Shown: positions 63,054 to 64,000 of the stretch, in pieces | Numbering within the stretch: the first letter of the stretch is position 1 | How the letters are laid out: each line of letters begins with the position of its first letter | Source: Solirubrobacter sp963848475 | Lineage (GTDB): Bacteria; Actinomycetota; Thermoleophilia; Solirubrobacterales; Solirubrobacteraceae | Length of the DNA: 64,000 nucleotides | Reading direction: 5' to 3' | NCBI GenBank assembly: GCA_963848475.1 | Contig: CAWKDW010000016.1 | Location: 177,597 to 241,596, forward strand | Made by a program: the position numbers and the translations under genes | Notes under the pieces: generated by a model | Told to the model about the DNA's origin: nothing | Databases searched by the model: none | The model's input: the letters and a program-made list of their open reading frames with translations, nothing else

Positions 63054-64000
63054 TCGCCGGCGGACCGCACGACCGCGGCCTCGTCGGAGGCGTCGCCGGT
63101 GAACTCCACGGGGACCGTGACGCCGTTGAGCATCAGCCGCCGCATCGCCGCCTCGGGGAGCTGGCGATGCACGTGGCGCCCGCGGACGCGGCGATCCGGG
63201 CCGACCGGCTCGGACTCGAACTGCATCACCGACGCGAGCCGGAAGGTCTCGCGGCGGTGCGAGGCGACGACCGCGACCTCGCTCACGCGCCGCCCGCCGT
63301 CGGCGAAGCGGTCGACCTGCACGATCACGTCGATCGCCGAGTTGATCTGGTCGCGCATGGCCTCGAACGGGATCTGCAGCTCGCTCATCGACGCGAGCGT
63401 GGCGAGCCGGTGGATCGCGTCGTCGCACGAGTTCGAGTGCAGCGTCACCAGCGAGCCCTCGTGGCCCGTGTTGAGCGCCTGCAGCATGTCGATCGTCTCG
63501 GCGCCGCGGACCTCGCCGACGATGATCCGGTCCGGGCGCATGCGCAGCGAGTTGCGCACCAGGTCGCGGATCGTGACCTCGCCCTTGCCCTCGACGTTGG
63601 CCGGGCGCGCCTCGAGCGTCACGACGTGCGGCTGCTGCAGCCGCAGCTCGGCGTTGTCCTCGACGGTGATGATGCGGTCGCCGTCGGGCACCGCGGCCGA
63701 GAGCGCGTTGAGCATCGTCGTCTTGCCCGCGCCGGTGCCGCCGGAGATGACGATGTTCAGCTTCGCGCGCACGAACGCCGCGCAGCAGCTCGGCGGTGGC
63801 GACGTCGAGCGAGCCGATGCCGACCAGCTCGTCGATCGTGAACAGCCGCGGGAAGCGGCGGATGGTCATCGTCGGGCCGCGCAGGGCCAGCGGCGGGATG
63901 ATCACGTTGACGCGCTCGCCGGTGGGCAGGCGGGCGTCGACCATCGGGCTGGACTCGTCCACGCGGCGGTTGACGGTCGAGACGATGCGGTCGATCGTCT
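63050..64000 (-). CDS. tadA: Tad pilus assembly ATPase CpaF/TadA (partial, one frameshift)
   Basis: Minus-strand gene whose N-terminal part lies beyond base 64000. Visible: DARLPTGERVNVIIPPLAL, FTIDELVGIGSLD, then after an extra base near 63778 Walker A IVISGGTGAGKTTMLNAL, the Asp box TVEDNAELRLQQPHVV, Walker B-region RIIVGEVRGAETIDMLQAL and the His box GHEGSLVTLHSNSCDDAIHR. Powers Flp pilus extension from the cytoplasmic side. Stop overlaps the tadB start (ATGA). Confidence 0.95.

Overview
This is a 64 kb chromosomal window from a GC-rich actinobacterium. The mix of genes (a CU044_5270-type sigma partner, a complete liv system, actinobacterial Flp/Tad pili, and a high density of ATGA/GTGA overlaps) suggests Thermoleophilia/Solirubrobacterales. 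That placement is an impression from sequence and not a phylogenetic result. I see no rRNA, tRNA, CRISPR array, prophage or insertion sequence.

Layout. (1) 1-8.9 kb: 5' end of uvrB, then an alpha-glucoside uptake and breakdown island made of a debranching-type glucosidase, a LacI repressor, a MalEFGK-type ABC transporter and a GH13 alpha-glucosidase; a perfect 14-bp palindromic operator lies at the transporter promoter. (2) 8.9-14.2 kb: an ECF sigma factor with its membrane partner, a hotdog thioesterase, an Fsr-like MFS exporter and a secreted RTX-like repeat protein. (3) 14.2-19.3 kb: the most unusual part. It encodes a Ser/Thr kinase, a membrane-anchored YVTN beta-propeller, a cyclic-nucleotide-binding domain, a membrane polyferredoxin, a 2Fe-2S ferredoxin module and a NirB-like FAD oxidoreductase, the last four apparently in one polypeptide. 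A pair of REP-like repeats sits between the kinase and the propeller. (4) 19.3-32.1 kb: SDR, lytic transglycosylase, coaE, rpsA, a geranylgeranyl-reductase-like flavoprotein, a class III aminotransferase, an HSL esterase, CoxG with a membrane tail, a YdcZ transporter, polA, and a long Ala/Pro/Glu plus RGG protein. (5) 32.2-41.0 kb: SRPBCC protein, ACT-malic enzyme, TIGR01777 epimerase, two small membrane proteins and the livJHMGF branched-chain amino-acid ABC operon. (6) 41.0-50.7 kb: one minus-strand operon-like run with a squalene/phytoene synthase, a second reductase paralog, a membrane protein, hisIE, trpEGDCFBA and a 54-residue membrane protein. (7) 50.7-56.5 kb: ArsA/GET3-like ATPase with two bPH2 membrane proteins on the plus strand, then era-ybeY-phoH-yqeY on the minus strand. 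(8) 56.5-64 kb: a Tad/Flp pilus locus (tadA, tadB, tadC, a NarL-type two-component system, two Flp pilins, a secreted VWA protein and a companion protein).

Data quality matters here. Many genes are split by single-base insertions or deletions, one or a few per gene across most of the window and roughly every 40-200 bp between about 12.5 and 20.5 kb. Because the broken genes include essential ones (polA, tadA, trpC, livG) and each reads correctly once one base is ignored, I treat these as long-read sequencing errors, and I describe the reconstructed genes.
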